24,085 bases of DNA from JAHIYG01 sp041306075 (GTDB lineage: Archaea > Altiarchaeota > Altiarchaeia > IMC4 > SCGC-AAA252-I15), in contig JBFYKH010000004.1 of assembly GCA_041306075.1 (NCBI GenBank), positions 1 to 24,085 of the forward strand. Direction: 5' to 3'. Made by a program: the position numbers and the translations under genes. Position 1 is the first letter of the stretch. Each line of letters opens with the position of its first letter. Positions 6,026-12,548 of this stretch are shown here, one piece after another. The notes below the pieces were generated by a model. That model made no database searches. It saw only the letters and a program-made list of their open reading frames with translations, and had not been told where the DNA came from.

Positions 6026-7537
6026 ATGCCAAGGGGGGATTTGGAGGCTAATACTGAACCCAAAAGGGTATCCCGCAGGGAAGCGATTAAGCTAGCTGTC
6101 GTGGGAGCCGCCGCGGCAACCGCCTTTGGAGCCCTCAGCCTAAAGGAGGTGGCGCCAAAGGCCGATGAGCTGCCTCGCGGAGAACGCATGATCAGGCTTT
6201 GGGCTGCCGCAATATCAAAGCCTTACCTTGACATGCATGAGGCGGCGTGGACCCAGGTTTTGGATGGCGTCTTTGGAAAAGACAAGGCGCCTTTCATTGA
6301 GCCGGCCGGTTCGCCGAATGCCGTCCAGGGGAAGATAAATCGGAAAGGCAGGGCATGGCTTATGGCGGCATACGCCCATGAGATGGGCGATAAAAATTAC
6401 CGGTTCGCCGATTTCAAAAGCTACGAGACATTCTGGGGCATGATTAACGCGAATTTCAACAACCCAGACTCTTGGGCTGCTGATGCCATCAAGCGTGGGT
6501 GGAACCAGAAGCTTGTTGACGAACTGGGCTCAAGGGTTGACGGATGGGCGGCGGAGAACAAGATAACCCCCTGTTCCGGTAGGTTCAGGCCGGGAATATC
6601 CCTCCTCAGCATAACCCTCCCTGGGGGTAAGACGCCGCAACTCGGCGACAGCATCGTCGAAGGATACGGCCAGATTGCCCTGCTGCACCTCAACCCCGGT
6701 GGAACATTCGATGGCAGCAAACCGGGGGATATACTTAACTATGCAGTGGGCGCAGTGGACCGGGCTTATATGCGGTACGCAATCGAGGAGCGGTTTAATG
6801 TCAGACGGATAGACTTCATAGCGGGCAGCGATTTCAGACGGGATGAGTGGACGAACAAGATATTTGAGGGGTTGGCCGGCTGGGCGGATACGGCTGGCCC
6901 CGGCGTCCAATCCGGGCTAAAGATGCTTGCAGAGGAGGTGGACAGGTCCGGCACGACCTTCAAGGATGGAATCATAAATTTCGCATCAAACGCATTATCC
7001 GCAGGCAGATACCCGGAGATGTGGGGCAAGATATTTCACGAGGCGATATTAAGCGGGGGATTTAACGCGTTCATGCCGTTTGGCAAGGACGCCACAGATT
7101 ACGAGCGGAAAAAGCATATGGGTGACGCTCTCGGTTTCCTGCAGTTGTCCGCCTTAGCGGATGTTTGCGGGGATGGTGCGAAGGCCGTCGAGCTCCGGGG
7201 CATGGGCATCGCCATGGCCGGGGAAAACCCTGCGGAAAGGGCGACGGCCTACTCAGCCCTCAAGGTTTTTTCCGCATTTGCGTCCCATCTGAAATCAAAG
7301 CGTGGCGAGTTCGTCAGGGTGCTGCAGGGGGGCAACGGCAGAAAGCCGTACGGAGCCCTCATGAGGGACGGTGACATAAGGCTCAAGCCGGAACGGCAGA
7401 CATGGGTCAATATGATGCGCTTCGAGGAGTCTGAACGGGAGGCTCACTTCCAGGGAGTCAATGAGCTTAACCGGGTTTGGGAGCCGTTGATGCGCGAATC
7501 CTGGGAGAGATACCAAAAACTGAAAGAGAATAGGTGA
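6026..7537 (+). CDS. Orphan exported protein with twin-arginine signal
   Basis: 503 residues. The N-terminus carries a twin-arginine signal: SRREAIK (16-22), then a hydrophobic stretch (LAVVGAAAATAFGALSL, 23-39) and a likely cleavage region near 40-50. This implies folding in the cytoplasm and export by Tat, often with a cofactor or partner. The mature part is soluble, mostly alpha-helical by composition and rich in Trp, Phe, Tyr and Gly. It has only two cysteines (in TPCSG and ADVCGDG) and no metal-binding or nucleotide-binding motif that I recognise. Codon use is more A/T-rich than the neighbours (about 50% GC in one counted 60-base line against about 68% in prs), suggesting a different origin. 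It is monocistronic: a TATA box precedes it and a hairpin follows. Function unknown. Confidence 0.85.
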   Translation: MPRGDLEANTEPKRVSRREAIKLAVVGAAAATAFGALSLKEVAPKADELPRGERMIRLWAAAISKPYLDMHEAAWTQVLDGVFGKDKAPFIEPAGSPNAVQGKINRKGRAWLMAAYAHEMGDKNYRFADFKSYETFWGMINANFNNPDSWAADAIKRGWNQKLVDELGSRVDGWAAENKITPCSGRFRPGISLLSITLPGGKTPQLGDSIVEGYGQIALLHLNPGGTFDGSKPGDILNYAVGAVDRAYMRYAIEERFNVRRIDFIAGSDFRRDEWTNKIFEGLAGWADTAGPGVQSGLKMLAEEVDRSGTTFKDGIINFASNALSAGRYPEMWGKIFHEAILSGGFNAFMPFGKDATDYERKKHMGDALGFLQLSALADVCGDGAKAVELRGMGIAMAGENPAERATAYSALKVFSAFASHLKSKRGEFVRVLQGGNGRKPYGALMRDGDIRLKPERQTWVNMMRFEESEREAHFQGVNELNRVWEPLMRESWERYQKLKENR

Positions 7538-7549
7538 AAAAAGTTAGAA

Positions 7550-7567
7550 GCCGCCTTTTAAGGCGGC
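7550..7567. terminator. Hairpin between convergent genes
   Basis: GCCGCCTT (7550-7557), loop TT, AAGGCGGC (7560-7567), a perfect 8-bp stem 12 bases after the Tat-signal gene stop and 38 bases before the stop of the convergent cysteine-rich gene. A palindrome CCGGGCCCGG (7574-7583) follows. It probably ends transcripts from both sides. Confidence 0.55.
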
Positions 7568-7605
7568 CTTGTTCCGGGCCCGGCTGTCGCCCGCAGTTAG
7601 TGTTT

Positions 7606-8289
7606 CTACTCGTCATCCGGGACGTTCACGCACGCGTTGCCGTTCACCATGCATGATCCGGGATAGCCGCATTCCCTGGCGCCTCTCATGCAGTCCCCAG
7701 CAGTAAATCCTGCGCACCCGGCGGCCGGGCATGCGGAGCAGGTGTGGACCTGCGCCCTGCATCCGCCGCCTGTTACCGCATCATAGCAGCTTCGCCCGCA
7801 GTCATTGGCCAGACCCTCACATTGTTCCTCGCCGCCAAGTTTCCCCCCGCATCCTGCGGGCGGGCATGCGGAGCAGTGCCCAAAATAACCGAACGTCTCC
7901 CAGTAATAGCAGGTGACCGGCGGGGTCGCGGACGTCCCCGACGCTATGCATGCAGCGCGGCTGGAGGTGACAGAACACGGCGCAGGGGCGGCTGCTGCGG
8001 CCGCGGCTAGCTGTGCCAGTGTTGTGGTCGTTTCCAGCGTAGTGCTCGTTACGCACCAGGAGCCTTCCGAGTCCACGCAGCAGGTTTCGTCAGCCTGGCA
8101 CACCGCTGATCCGCATAGCGGCTGGGTCGTGGACGTTGACGGAACCGTCGAAGAAACCGAAGTCAGTGTCGTAGTGGAAGGCAACGGTATCGCCTCCGCG
8201 TTAATAACTGTCAAAACAAGCACGCACGCCAAAAACAAACCCAATGCGACGGGTTTAACCTCTCCTTTGCAGTCGATGTTTTTTTCCAT
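7606..8289 (-). CDS. Secreted cysteine-rich protein with Thr-rich linkers and duplicated 7-Cys module
   Basis: 227 residues from ATG 8289, which follows GGGGGTGG; an in-frame ATG at 8334 lacks this. A signal segment (VALGLFLACVLVLTVINAEA, 14-33) is followed by a Ser/Thr linker (39-56), a first Cys cluster (C59, C64, CC71-72, C79), a Thr/Ala linker (81-103) and two tandem modules. Module one is C139, C142, C147, C157, C164, C168, C177; module two is C184, C187, C192, C200, C207, C213, C220. Both begin CSACPxAGC, so they arose by duplication. Dense cysteines suggest disulphide-locked extracellular domains, and the Thr-rich linkers look like O-glycosylated stalks. I recognise no named family. 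A surface adhesin, inhibitor or toxin-like domain is possible but unproven. Confidence 0.8.
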   Translation of the reverse strand: MEKNIDCKGEVKPVALGLFLACVLVLTVINAEAIPLPSTTTLTSVSSTVPSTSTTQPLCGSAVCQADETCCVDSEGSWCVTSTTLETTTTLAQLAAAAAAAPAPCSVTSSRAACIASGTSATPPVTCYYWETFGYFGHCSACPPAGCGGKLGGEEQCEGLANDCGRSCYDAVTGGGCRAQVHTCSACPAAGCAGFTAGDCMRGARECGYPGSCMVNGNACVNVPDDE

Positions 8290-8337
8290 AATATGCCACC
8301 CCCATTTGGGAATATAGTTATCTACGGTAATCATGGC

Positions 8338-8350
8338 TTAATATAAACAA
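8338..8350 (-). promoter_or_regulatory. TATA box for the cysteine-rich secreted protein
   Basis: TTGTTTATATTAAG on the minus strand, centred about 54 bp upstream of ATG 8289, predicting a start near 8318 and a leader of about 29 bases that contains the GGGGGTGG ribosome-binding site. Confidence 0.5.
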
Positions 8351-8738
8351 CCAATACGGGAATCCAAGCTTCTCGACAAAATTTTCCGCATAATGCCCAA
8401 TGCTCTAAACCTTTTCGTAGGATATACCATGTCCCTCCGCTTGGCATCCGGCCGGTGAAACTTCGATCATGAGCCGCAGCATCAGGCTTCTGCCTTCTCG
8501 CGTTTGGGTTCGTTCTCCGCCCTGGCGGCGAGCGCCGCGAGGCCGGTTTTGCTCAGGGGATAACACCGGCTTCTCCAAAACCCGCTTTTGTGTCGGTTCG
8601 TCAAACCTCAATGCCCATTTGACTCGGTTATAAACTCGGGAAGGCATGCGTAATAAACCCTTATGGGATGGGCTGGCGCTTTATCACCGTCTCCCTGCTC
8701 CCTGTCTGCAGTATGGCCCGTCGAGCCCTAATCCGGGT

Positions 8739-8749
8739 ATTTAATAAGC
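8739..8749 (+). promoter_or_regulatory. TATA box for the 47-residue membrane protein
   Basis: ATTTAATAAG-type box centred about 36 bp before ATG 8780, giving a leader of roughly 10 bases. GACTTATAAGGG at 8761-8772 is a second, closer A/T element. Confidence 0.4.
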
Positions 8750-8779
8750 CAAAGAAGTATGACTTATAAGGGATTACCT

Positions 8780-8923
8780 ATGAGCGGTCTATTACCTAAG
8801 ACGAAGGAAGGATGGATGCAGTTTGAGTACACATTGCTGGGCGTAGTCCTAACGACCCTTTTTGCGGCCTTCTACCTTGTGGGGATGCAGGTAGGGTTCG
8901 AGTACGGACTCGCATTCAGATAG
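8780..8923 (+). CDS. 47-residue single-pass membrane microprotein
   Basis: ATG 8780 to TAG 8921-8923 encodes 47 residues: a short polar N-terminus (MSGLLPKTKEGWMQFEY) and one hydrophobic helix (TLLGVVLTTLFAAFYLVGMQVG) followed by a short tail. The N-terminus has no class III signal motif, so it is not itself a pilin. A TATA-like box precedes it at suitable spacing and the pilin gene starts 169 bp later on the same strand. A role in pilus assembly or as a small membrane regulator can be guessed from position only. Short length lowers confidence, but the clean membrane segment and promoter support a real gene. Confidence 0.5.
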   Translation: MSGLLPKTKEGWMQFEYTLLGVVLTTLFAAFYLVGMQVGFEYGLAFR

Positions 8924-9092
8924 CTCTGTTTTTGGGCGTTTATCATCGACTGCGGGGGCTTTGTCTTTTTTTAAGGAATTAGACTACGGTTCAGTCGACC
9001 AACAGGGGCTTCTGGCGCCGCGTTTTAACAGGCATGTCAAATGGTTAATGCTGGACATGGTTCTGTGTTTATCGCGGCTTTCTGGCGTGGAT

Positions 9093-9731
9093 ATGCGGGG
9101 TCAGGGCGCCATGGAGTATCTGATGAGCTACGGCTGGGCCGTGCTCGTAGCGCTCGTCGTCGGCGTGACCTTGTGGCAGCTGGGGTTCCTGGAGGTCTCT
9201 TCGACGACGCCTCCCTTGGCGACCGGCTTCCAGGCCGTTAAGCCGCTCCTGCCGTCCTGCCATATGGCGAACGGCCTCGCAGGCATACAGTGGCTGAACG
9301 GCTTCGCCTGCGAGTTCGCCAACGCGGCGGGGCAGAGCATCCGGGTGGTGAACATAACGGGCACGGTCGACGGGAAGGCCTGCCAGGTCGCCGCCGTCGG
9401 CAAGACGATTTACGGCCCTGACGGCTACTGGTTCGAGTGCTGGGATGACGGGATGACGAACTGCTTCACCTTCACCAGCGTCGCGTGCCTCGCCAATCCC
9501 GCCGACCCGTGCTTCTACGAGTTCGGCTCTGACGAGGTGTTTTTCGTCTACGTCTTCAGCTGGCAGGACGACCTGCACAACTCAGCCACGTCCGACCCGC
9601 ATGGGCCGTGCATGCTAGTCAAGGCCGGGGACCCGTACGACGTGTTCGTGGACGTCGGCTATACGGTCGACATAGGTGGGGTGGATGCCCTGAAACACAG
9701 TGCCGGCCACATCAGGGTTGTGGGCGAGTGA
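9093..9731 (+). CDS. Class III signal-peptide pilin-like protein
   Basis: 212 residues from ATG 9093. It opens MRGQGAMEYLMSYGWAVLVA: a very short charged leader, the conserved Q-G-x-x-E-Y motif and a hydrophobic helix. This is the archaeal class III (DUF361-type) signal, cut before the Gln by an EppA-type peptidase, after which the helix packs into the pilus core. The ectodomain (about 35-212) is Cys-rich with many aromatics, probably a disulphide-bonded beta domain much larger than minimal pilins, suggesting an adhesive minor pilin. In-frame ATGs at 9048 and 9057 would add a long atypical leader. GTGTTTATC centred near 9069 fits a leaderless start at 9093. No prepilin peptidase or assembly ATPase is in the window. 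Confidence 0.85.
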   Translation: MRGQGAMEYLMSYGWAVLVALVVGVTLWQLGFLEVSSTTPPLATGFQAVKPLLPSCHMANGLAGIQWLNGFACEFANAAGQSIRVVNITGTVDGKACQVAAVGKTIYGPDGYWFECWDDGMTNCFTFTSVACLANPADPCFYEFGSDEVFFVYVFSWQDDLHNSATSDPHGPCMLVKAGDPYDVFVDVGYTVDIGGVDALKHSAGHIRVVGE

Positions 9732-9743
9732 GCTTGGCGGCAC

Positions 9744-10232
9744 TTATGCGCCGTATCTGCCTTGTATCTCGCCTATCTCCGTGACTGTCGTGGTGACGTC
9801 CGTCTCATCCACCTTGTAGGGTATTACCACCTTCAGGCGGTAGTAGCTGTTTGGCGTGCCCTCCCGGCATTTCGCGGTCAACCTGAATTTCCCGTCTTTC
9901 GGGACATGTATTTCCCCCTCGGCTGGTTCGCTGCCGGCTCCCGCATATATCCGCACGCCGGTGCAGGCTCCGTGGGTTGTCTTGGCTGTGGCCCGGTCGA
10001 CGATGACGGTAACGCCTACGCGCCCGGTGTTCGCGAAGGTGGTCATAACGTTCCCCTTGCTGGTGAGTACGGTCCTGCCGGCAATCGGCTTGACTGTGAC
10101 GAAACCCGTGTACTCAGGGGCGTTGACTGCGTCAATGAAGGTTTTGGTGAAGATGGCGGCTAGCAGGAGGATGGCGGCCAGCACGGCGTATTGTAGGAGC
10201 CTGTTTTCCTTCGAGCCTGTCGCGTCTGGCAT
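9744..10232 (-). CDS. Membrane-anchored extracytoplasmic protein, unknown
   Basis: 162 residues: a short cytoplasmic N-terminus (MPDATGSKENRLLQ), one transmembrane helix (about 14-32, YAVLAAILLLAAIFTKTF), then a beta-rich domain with strands such as GRVGVTVIVDRATAK and YYRLKVVIPYKVDETDVTTTV. Two cysteines (in GACTG and AKCRE) could form one disulphide. It resembles a pilin-like or adhesin subunit in layout but lacks the class III motif, and I recognise no family. It ends 12 bp from the pilin gene in convergent orientation. A TTTTTTAAC box centred about 26 bp before the ATG indicates a leaderless transcript. Confidence 0.75.
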   Translation of the reverse strand: MPDATGSKENRLLQYAVLAAILLLAAIFTKTFIDAVNAPEYTGFVTVKPIAGRTVLTSKGNVMTTFANTGRVGVTVIVDRATAKTTHGACTGVRIYAGAGSEPAEGEIHVPKDGKFRLTAKCREGTPNSYYRLKVVIPYKVDETDVTTTVTEIGEIQGRYGA

Positions 10233-10253
10233 GAATCCTCATTCGACGCGGTT

Positions 10254-10262
10254 GTTAAAAAA
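10254..10262 (-). promoter_or_regulatory. TATA box / T-run upstream of the 9744-10232 gene
   Basis: TTTTTTAAC on the minus strand, centred about 26 bp before ATG 10232. The same T-run could instead end a short transcript started from the TATA box at 10347-10357. Confidence 0.45.
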
Positions 10263-10279
10263 CTGTCGGAGAATTCCCC

Positions 10280-10303
10280 CCCGGGGGCCAGTATTCCCCC
10301 GGG
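10280..10303. repeat. Strong GC hairpin
   Basis: CCCGGGGG (10280-10287), an 8-base loop, CCCCCGGG (10296-10303): a perfect 8-bp stem in the gap between two minus-strand genes. It could terminate the transcript of the methyltransferase gene or be the core of a small RNA. Confidence 0.45.
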
Positions 10304-10346
10304 AGTTTGGTTTTAGCTTCAATCAGCTACAGTAAGGAATCGGCTT

Positions 10347-10357
10347 TTGTTTATAAG
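10347..10357 (-). promoter_or_regulatory. TATA-like box of uncertain target
   Basis: CTTATAAACAA on the minus strand (TTGTTTATAAG on plus). No gene start lies 20-40 bp downstream in either direction. It would give a long leader for the 9744-10232 gene or start a small RNA ending at the T-run near 10260. Confidence 0.35.
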
Positions 10358-10386
10358 GTCTGTCGCCTAGAGCCCGGGAAAAGTAT

Positions 10387-11079
10387 TCAGAGGAACATCG
10401 GGGTCCGTTCCCGGTAAAGCCCGTACTCAGCAGGATAAAGCCCCATCACGTACTCCTCCTCCTCCCTCGCCAGCCTGTAATACACGACCGCCAGGTACGG
10501 CCACATGAGGAGGGTCAGGATAGTAGGCCAGTGTATAAGCCAGCCGAAGGTCACGAGCAGGAATCCGACGTACTGGGGGTGCCTGCTGTACCTGTAGAGG
10601 CCGCCGGTGACGGCGGCTCCACGGGACCTGTAGACCTGGTACCATCCGGCCGCGACGAGGGTCAGGCCGGCGACGGTTATGAATCCGCCGACGAGCATCA
10701 TCGTGGGGAGCGTGAAGACGACGCCCATGAAGCTTATGTCCAGGCTGTATAGGGGGTGGTAGTCGACCGGGACTGTGCCGACGTACTTGGCCATGAAGTA
10801 GGCGGTGAGGGGGAAGCCGTACATCTCCGCGAACAGGGCTGCTATGAACGCGGTGTAGACGCCTTTGCTCCTCCAGTTCACCCTCCTCCTGTATCCGGTC
10901 AGGAGGACGAACGCGCCGAAGAATGCGATGTTCACCAATGCTATGTCCCATCTGTCACGGAGTATGTTGGGGAGCGCCTGTCCCCCGAGCATCCACTCGA
11001 AGTGGGCGGCGATGGAAGGCAGGAGCGCGGCGAAGGAGGCCGCGGCCAGGAGCAGGTAAGCTTTCCTGAACAAGCCCAT
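10387..11079 (-). CDS. ICMT/PEMT-family membrane methyltransferase
   Basis: 230 residues with five or six hydrophobic segments (about 7-25, 45-61, 73-90, 113-131, 131-149, 173-200). The C-terminal third carries the family signature: GLYRYSRHPQYVGFLL (160-175), where R-H-P-Q-Y binds SAM, and the later acidic EEEE (206-209) with YGLYRERTPMF. Isoprenylcysteine and phospholipid methyltransferases share this fold. Archaea lack standard CAAX protein processing, so the substrate here (lipid, quinone-like or protein) is unknown. The gene diverges from the exonuclease gene, and GGTATAAATTC (11101-11111) sits 27 bp upstream of ATG 11079, which fits leaderless transcription. Confidence 0.82.
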   Translation of the reverse strand: MGLFRKAYLLLAAASFAALLPSIAAHFEWMLGGQALPNILRDRWDIALVNIAFFGAFVLLTGYRRRVNWRSKGVYTAFIAALFAEMYGFPLTAYFMAKYVGTVPVDYHPLYSLDISFMGVVFTLPTMMLVGGFITVAGLTLVAAGWYQVYRSRGAAVTGGLYRYSRHPQYVGFLLVTFGWLIHWPTILTLLMWPYLAVVYYRLAREEEEYVMGLYPAEYGLYRERTPMFL

Positions 11080-11100
11080 GCTCTAAGATACCCCCTGGGC

Positions 11101-11111
11101 GAATTTATACC
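11101..11111. promoter_or_regulatory. Shared TATA box between methyltransferase and exonuclease genes
   Basis: GAATTTATACC on plus and GGTATAAATTC on minus. It is 27 bp from the minus-strand ATG (11079) and about 41 bp from the plus-strand ATG (11147), giving a leaderless minus transcript and a roughly 15-base plus leader. No other A/T-rich box is present in the 67-bp gap. Confidence 0.55.
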
Positions 11112-11146
11112 CTCCGTTTTTCTGTGCAGGCGCCCTAGTCCCTTGG

Positions 11147-11920
11147 ATGCTCGACTCCACGTTCCAGCACATACGGGGCTTCGGGGAGAAGTCGGAGCGG
11201 CGCCTATGGAGCCGCGGGTGCACTTCATGGGAGCGCGCGCTCGACGGCGACTTCGGCCTCTCCCCCGACGCATGCCGGCGGCTGAGGGCGGGGGTCCTCG
11301 AGAGCAGGGGCCGGCTCGCCGCCCTGGACCAGGGGTACTTCAGGGAGAGGCTGCCGCGGAGCATTACGTGGCGCGCCTTCAGGGCTTTCAGGGAGTACGC
11401 CTGCTTCCTGGACATAGAGACGACCGGCCTGTCCCCGGATTCGTCCCATGTGACGACGGTGTGCGTCCACGGGCCGTGGGGGACGAGGAGTTACGTGGCG
11501 GGCGCGAACCTCGGGGAGTTGGCCGGGGACCTGGAGAGGTACCGGCTCATAGTCTCCTACAACGGCGCCCGGTTCGACCTGCCGTTCCTTGAGCGGAGCC
11601 TGGGACTCAGTTTCCCTCAGTTGCACGTGGACCTCATGCCGCCTTTGAGGCGGCTCGGCTTCCGGGGCGGGCTGAAGGCCGTCGAAAGGAGCCTCGGGAT
11701 AAGCAGGGGGAGCGACGGCGTGACGGGCTTTGACGCGGTCCGGCTCTGGCACGCCTACCGGAGCCGCCGCCCGGTCACAGTCGCAGGCCGCACAGTCGCC
11801 GGGGAGGACGCGCTCAGATTGCTGGTCGAATACAACCGCGACGACACAGTCAACCTCGAGCGGCTGGCGGAACTAACGGTCGAAATGCTCGCGGAAGACG
11901 CTCCAGGACGTACGATATGA
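11147..11920 (+). CDS. RNase H-fold 3'-5' exonuclease (DnaQ-like / YprB-type)
   Basis: 257 residues. A helical N-terminus (TFQHIRGFGEKSERRLWSRG) precedes an exonuclease domain with the three DEDD-type motifs: Exo I FLDIETTG (87-94, D89 and E91), Exo II VSYNGARFDLPFL (136-148, D144) and Exo III YNRDDTVNL (229-237, D232/D233). This matches the RNase_H_2 / YprB family of predicted ribonuclease H-like exonucleases; substrates are poorly known. The N-terminal GFGEKSERRLW segment looks like a short helix-hairpin-helix-like DNA-binding element. It diverges from the methyltransferase gene at a shared TATA box and ends 15 bp before the convergent lipoprotein gene. Confidence 0.85.
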   Translation: MLDSTFQHIRGFGEKSERRLWSRGCTSWERALDGDFGLSPDACRRLRAGVLESRGRLAALDQGYFRERLPRSITWRAFRAFREYACFLDIETTGLSPDSSHVTTVCVHGPWGTRSYVAGANLGELAGDLERYRLIVSYNGARFDLPFLERSLGLSFPQLHVDLMPPLRRLGFRGGLKAVERSLGISRGSDGVTGFDAVRLWHAYRSRRPVTVAGRTVAGEDALRLLVEYNRDDTVNLERLAELTVEMLAEDAPGRTI

Positions 11921-11935
11921 GGTCCTTGACTGCAT

Positions 11936-12472
11936 TCACACGAATCTGACGACTCCCGAGAAAAGGTTCGCCGTCTTGTCTTCCCTCGTGAATACCACTT
12001 CGCCCGTCATGCCGTCCAATTGGAAGCTTATGCCGCCCTCAAGGTTTCGGCGGGCCTTGACGGGGGTGATTGTCCCGTCAGGGCTCTTAGCCCATAAACC
12101 TATACTGCATATCCCCTTGTCAGTGCAGTCCCATCTGTCGGAGTCGAGCATGAACGTGTATCCCCTGTAGCAACTCTCGTCCACGTCGTTGACTATTAGG
12201 TAGCCTCTCAGGGACTGGTCTTTGCAGGGCGTCGTCGGCGTCGGCGGCTGCGTTGTCGAAGTCGTCGTCGGCTCCGTCGTCGACGTCGTCGGCTCCTCCG
12301 TGGTGGTCGTCTCTGGCGGAGCCGTCGTGGTTGTGGCCTGGGGTTCGGGGCACAGTCCGGGGTCGTCTGCGAGCTGGCCGCCGGGGCAGACGAACCTTAG
12401 GATGGGTTTGTCCTCGTTCAGTATGCAGCCTGCGGAAAGCGCTAAGGCGGCGACGAACAGTGCGGCCCGCAT
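11936..12472 (-). CDS. Surface lipoprotein with Thr/Pro/Glu stalk
   Basis: 178 residues from ATG 12472. A longer frame to 12718 would run through the divergent gene and its promoter, and a TATA box lies 26 bp before ATG 12472. The signal MRAALFVAALALSAGC ends in a lipobox with Cys16. A CPGGQLADDPGLCP motif (29-42) follows, then a stalk of about 37 residues (46-82) that is nearly all Thr, Pro, Glu, Ser and Gln, probably O-glycosylated, then a beta-rich domain (about 83-178) with four cysteines. Family of the C-terminal domain not recognised. It would display a small domain outside the cell, held by lipid, and faces the metalloprotease gene across a 76-bp promoter region. Confidence 0.78.
   Translation of the reverse strand: MRAALFVAALALSAGCILNEDKPILRFVCPGGQLADDPGLCPEPQATTTTAPPETTTTEEPTTSTTEPTTTSTTQPPTPTTPCKDQSLRGYLIVNDVDESCYRGYTFMLDSDRWDCTDKGICSIGLWAKSPDGTITPVKARRNLEGGISFQLDGMTGEVVFTREDKTANLFSGVVRFV
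12228..12345 (-). repeat. Low-complexity DNA encoding the Thr-rich stalk
   Basis: On the plus strand this is a run of GTCGTCGG- and GTCGTGG-like units, coding on the minus strand for Thr-Thr-Glu/Pro blocks. Such degenerate triplet tracts can change length by slippage and so vary stalk length. Confidence 0.5.
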
Positions 12473-12548
12473 GAGAACAATTAAAGCGTCGGGTATATTA
12501 AACCGTTTACGTACAATGTTTATGGGGCGTTGCCCCGGTGGATGATAC
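12473..12548. promoter_or_regulatory. Divergent promoter, lipoprotein / metalloprotease
   Basis: The minus-strand box TTTAATATA (12493-12501) is centred 26 bp from ATG 12472 (leaderless). The plus-strand candidate TGTTTATGG (about 12518-12525) is roughly 28 bp from ATG 12549. A GGTGGATGATAC element before the plus ATG could act as a ribosome-binding site. The boxes are about 22 bp apart, so co-regulation by one bound factor is possible. Confidence 0.5.

Larger units (their letters stand above)
8290..8779. other. Gene-poor region with promoter elements and GC-rich hairpins
   Basis: About 490 bp without a convincing protein gene; an 80-codon minus-strand frame (8405-8647) has no protein-like character. 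The stretch holds the TATA box of the cysteine-rich gene (8338-8350), a minus-strand TATA candidate GAGTTTATAACC (8626-8637) and, 55-110 bp downstream of it, two stems: GCCGGT/ACCGGC (8542-8547 with 8565-8570) and GCGGC/GCCGC (8525-8529 with 8534-8538). A structured non-coding RNA on the minus strand is possible. No tRNA, SRP RNA or RNase P consensus could be matched by eye. Confidence 0.4.

Noticed and set aside
7574..7583. CCGGGCCCGG palindrome as an operator
   Set aside because: It lies between two gene ends next to a stronger hairpin, so a terminator context is simpler; short GC palindromes are common at this composition.
8405..8647. 80-codon minus-strand frame
   Set aside because: Composition is not protein-like (Arg/Gln/Pro-rich, no secondary-structure pattern) and no ribosome-binding site precedes it; treated as non-coding.
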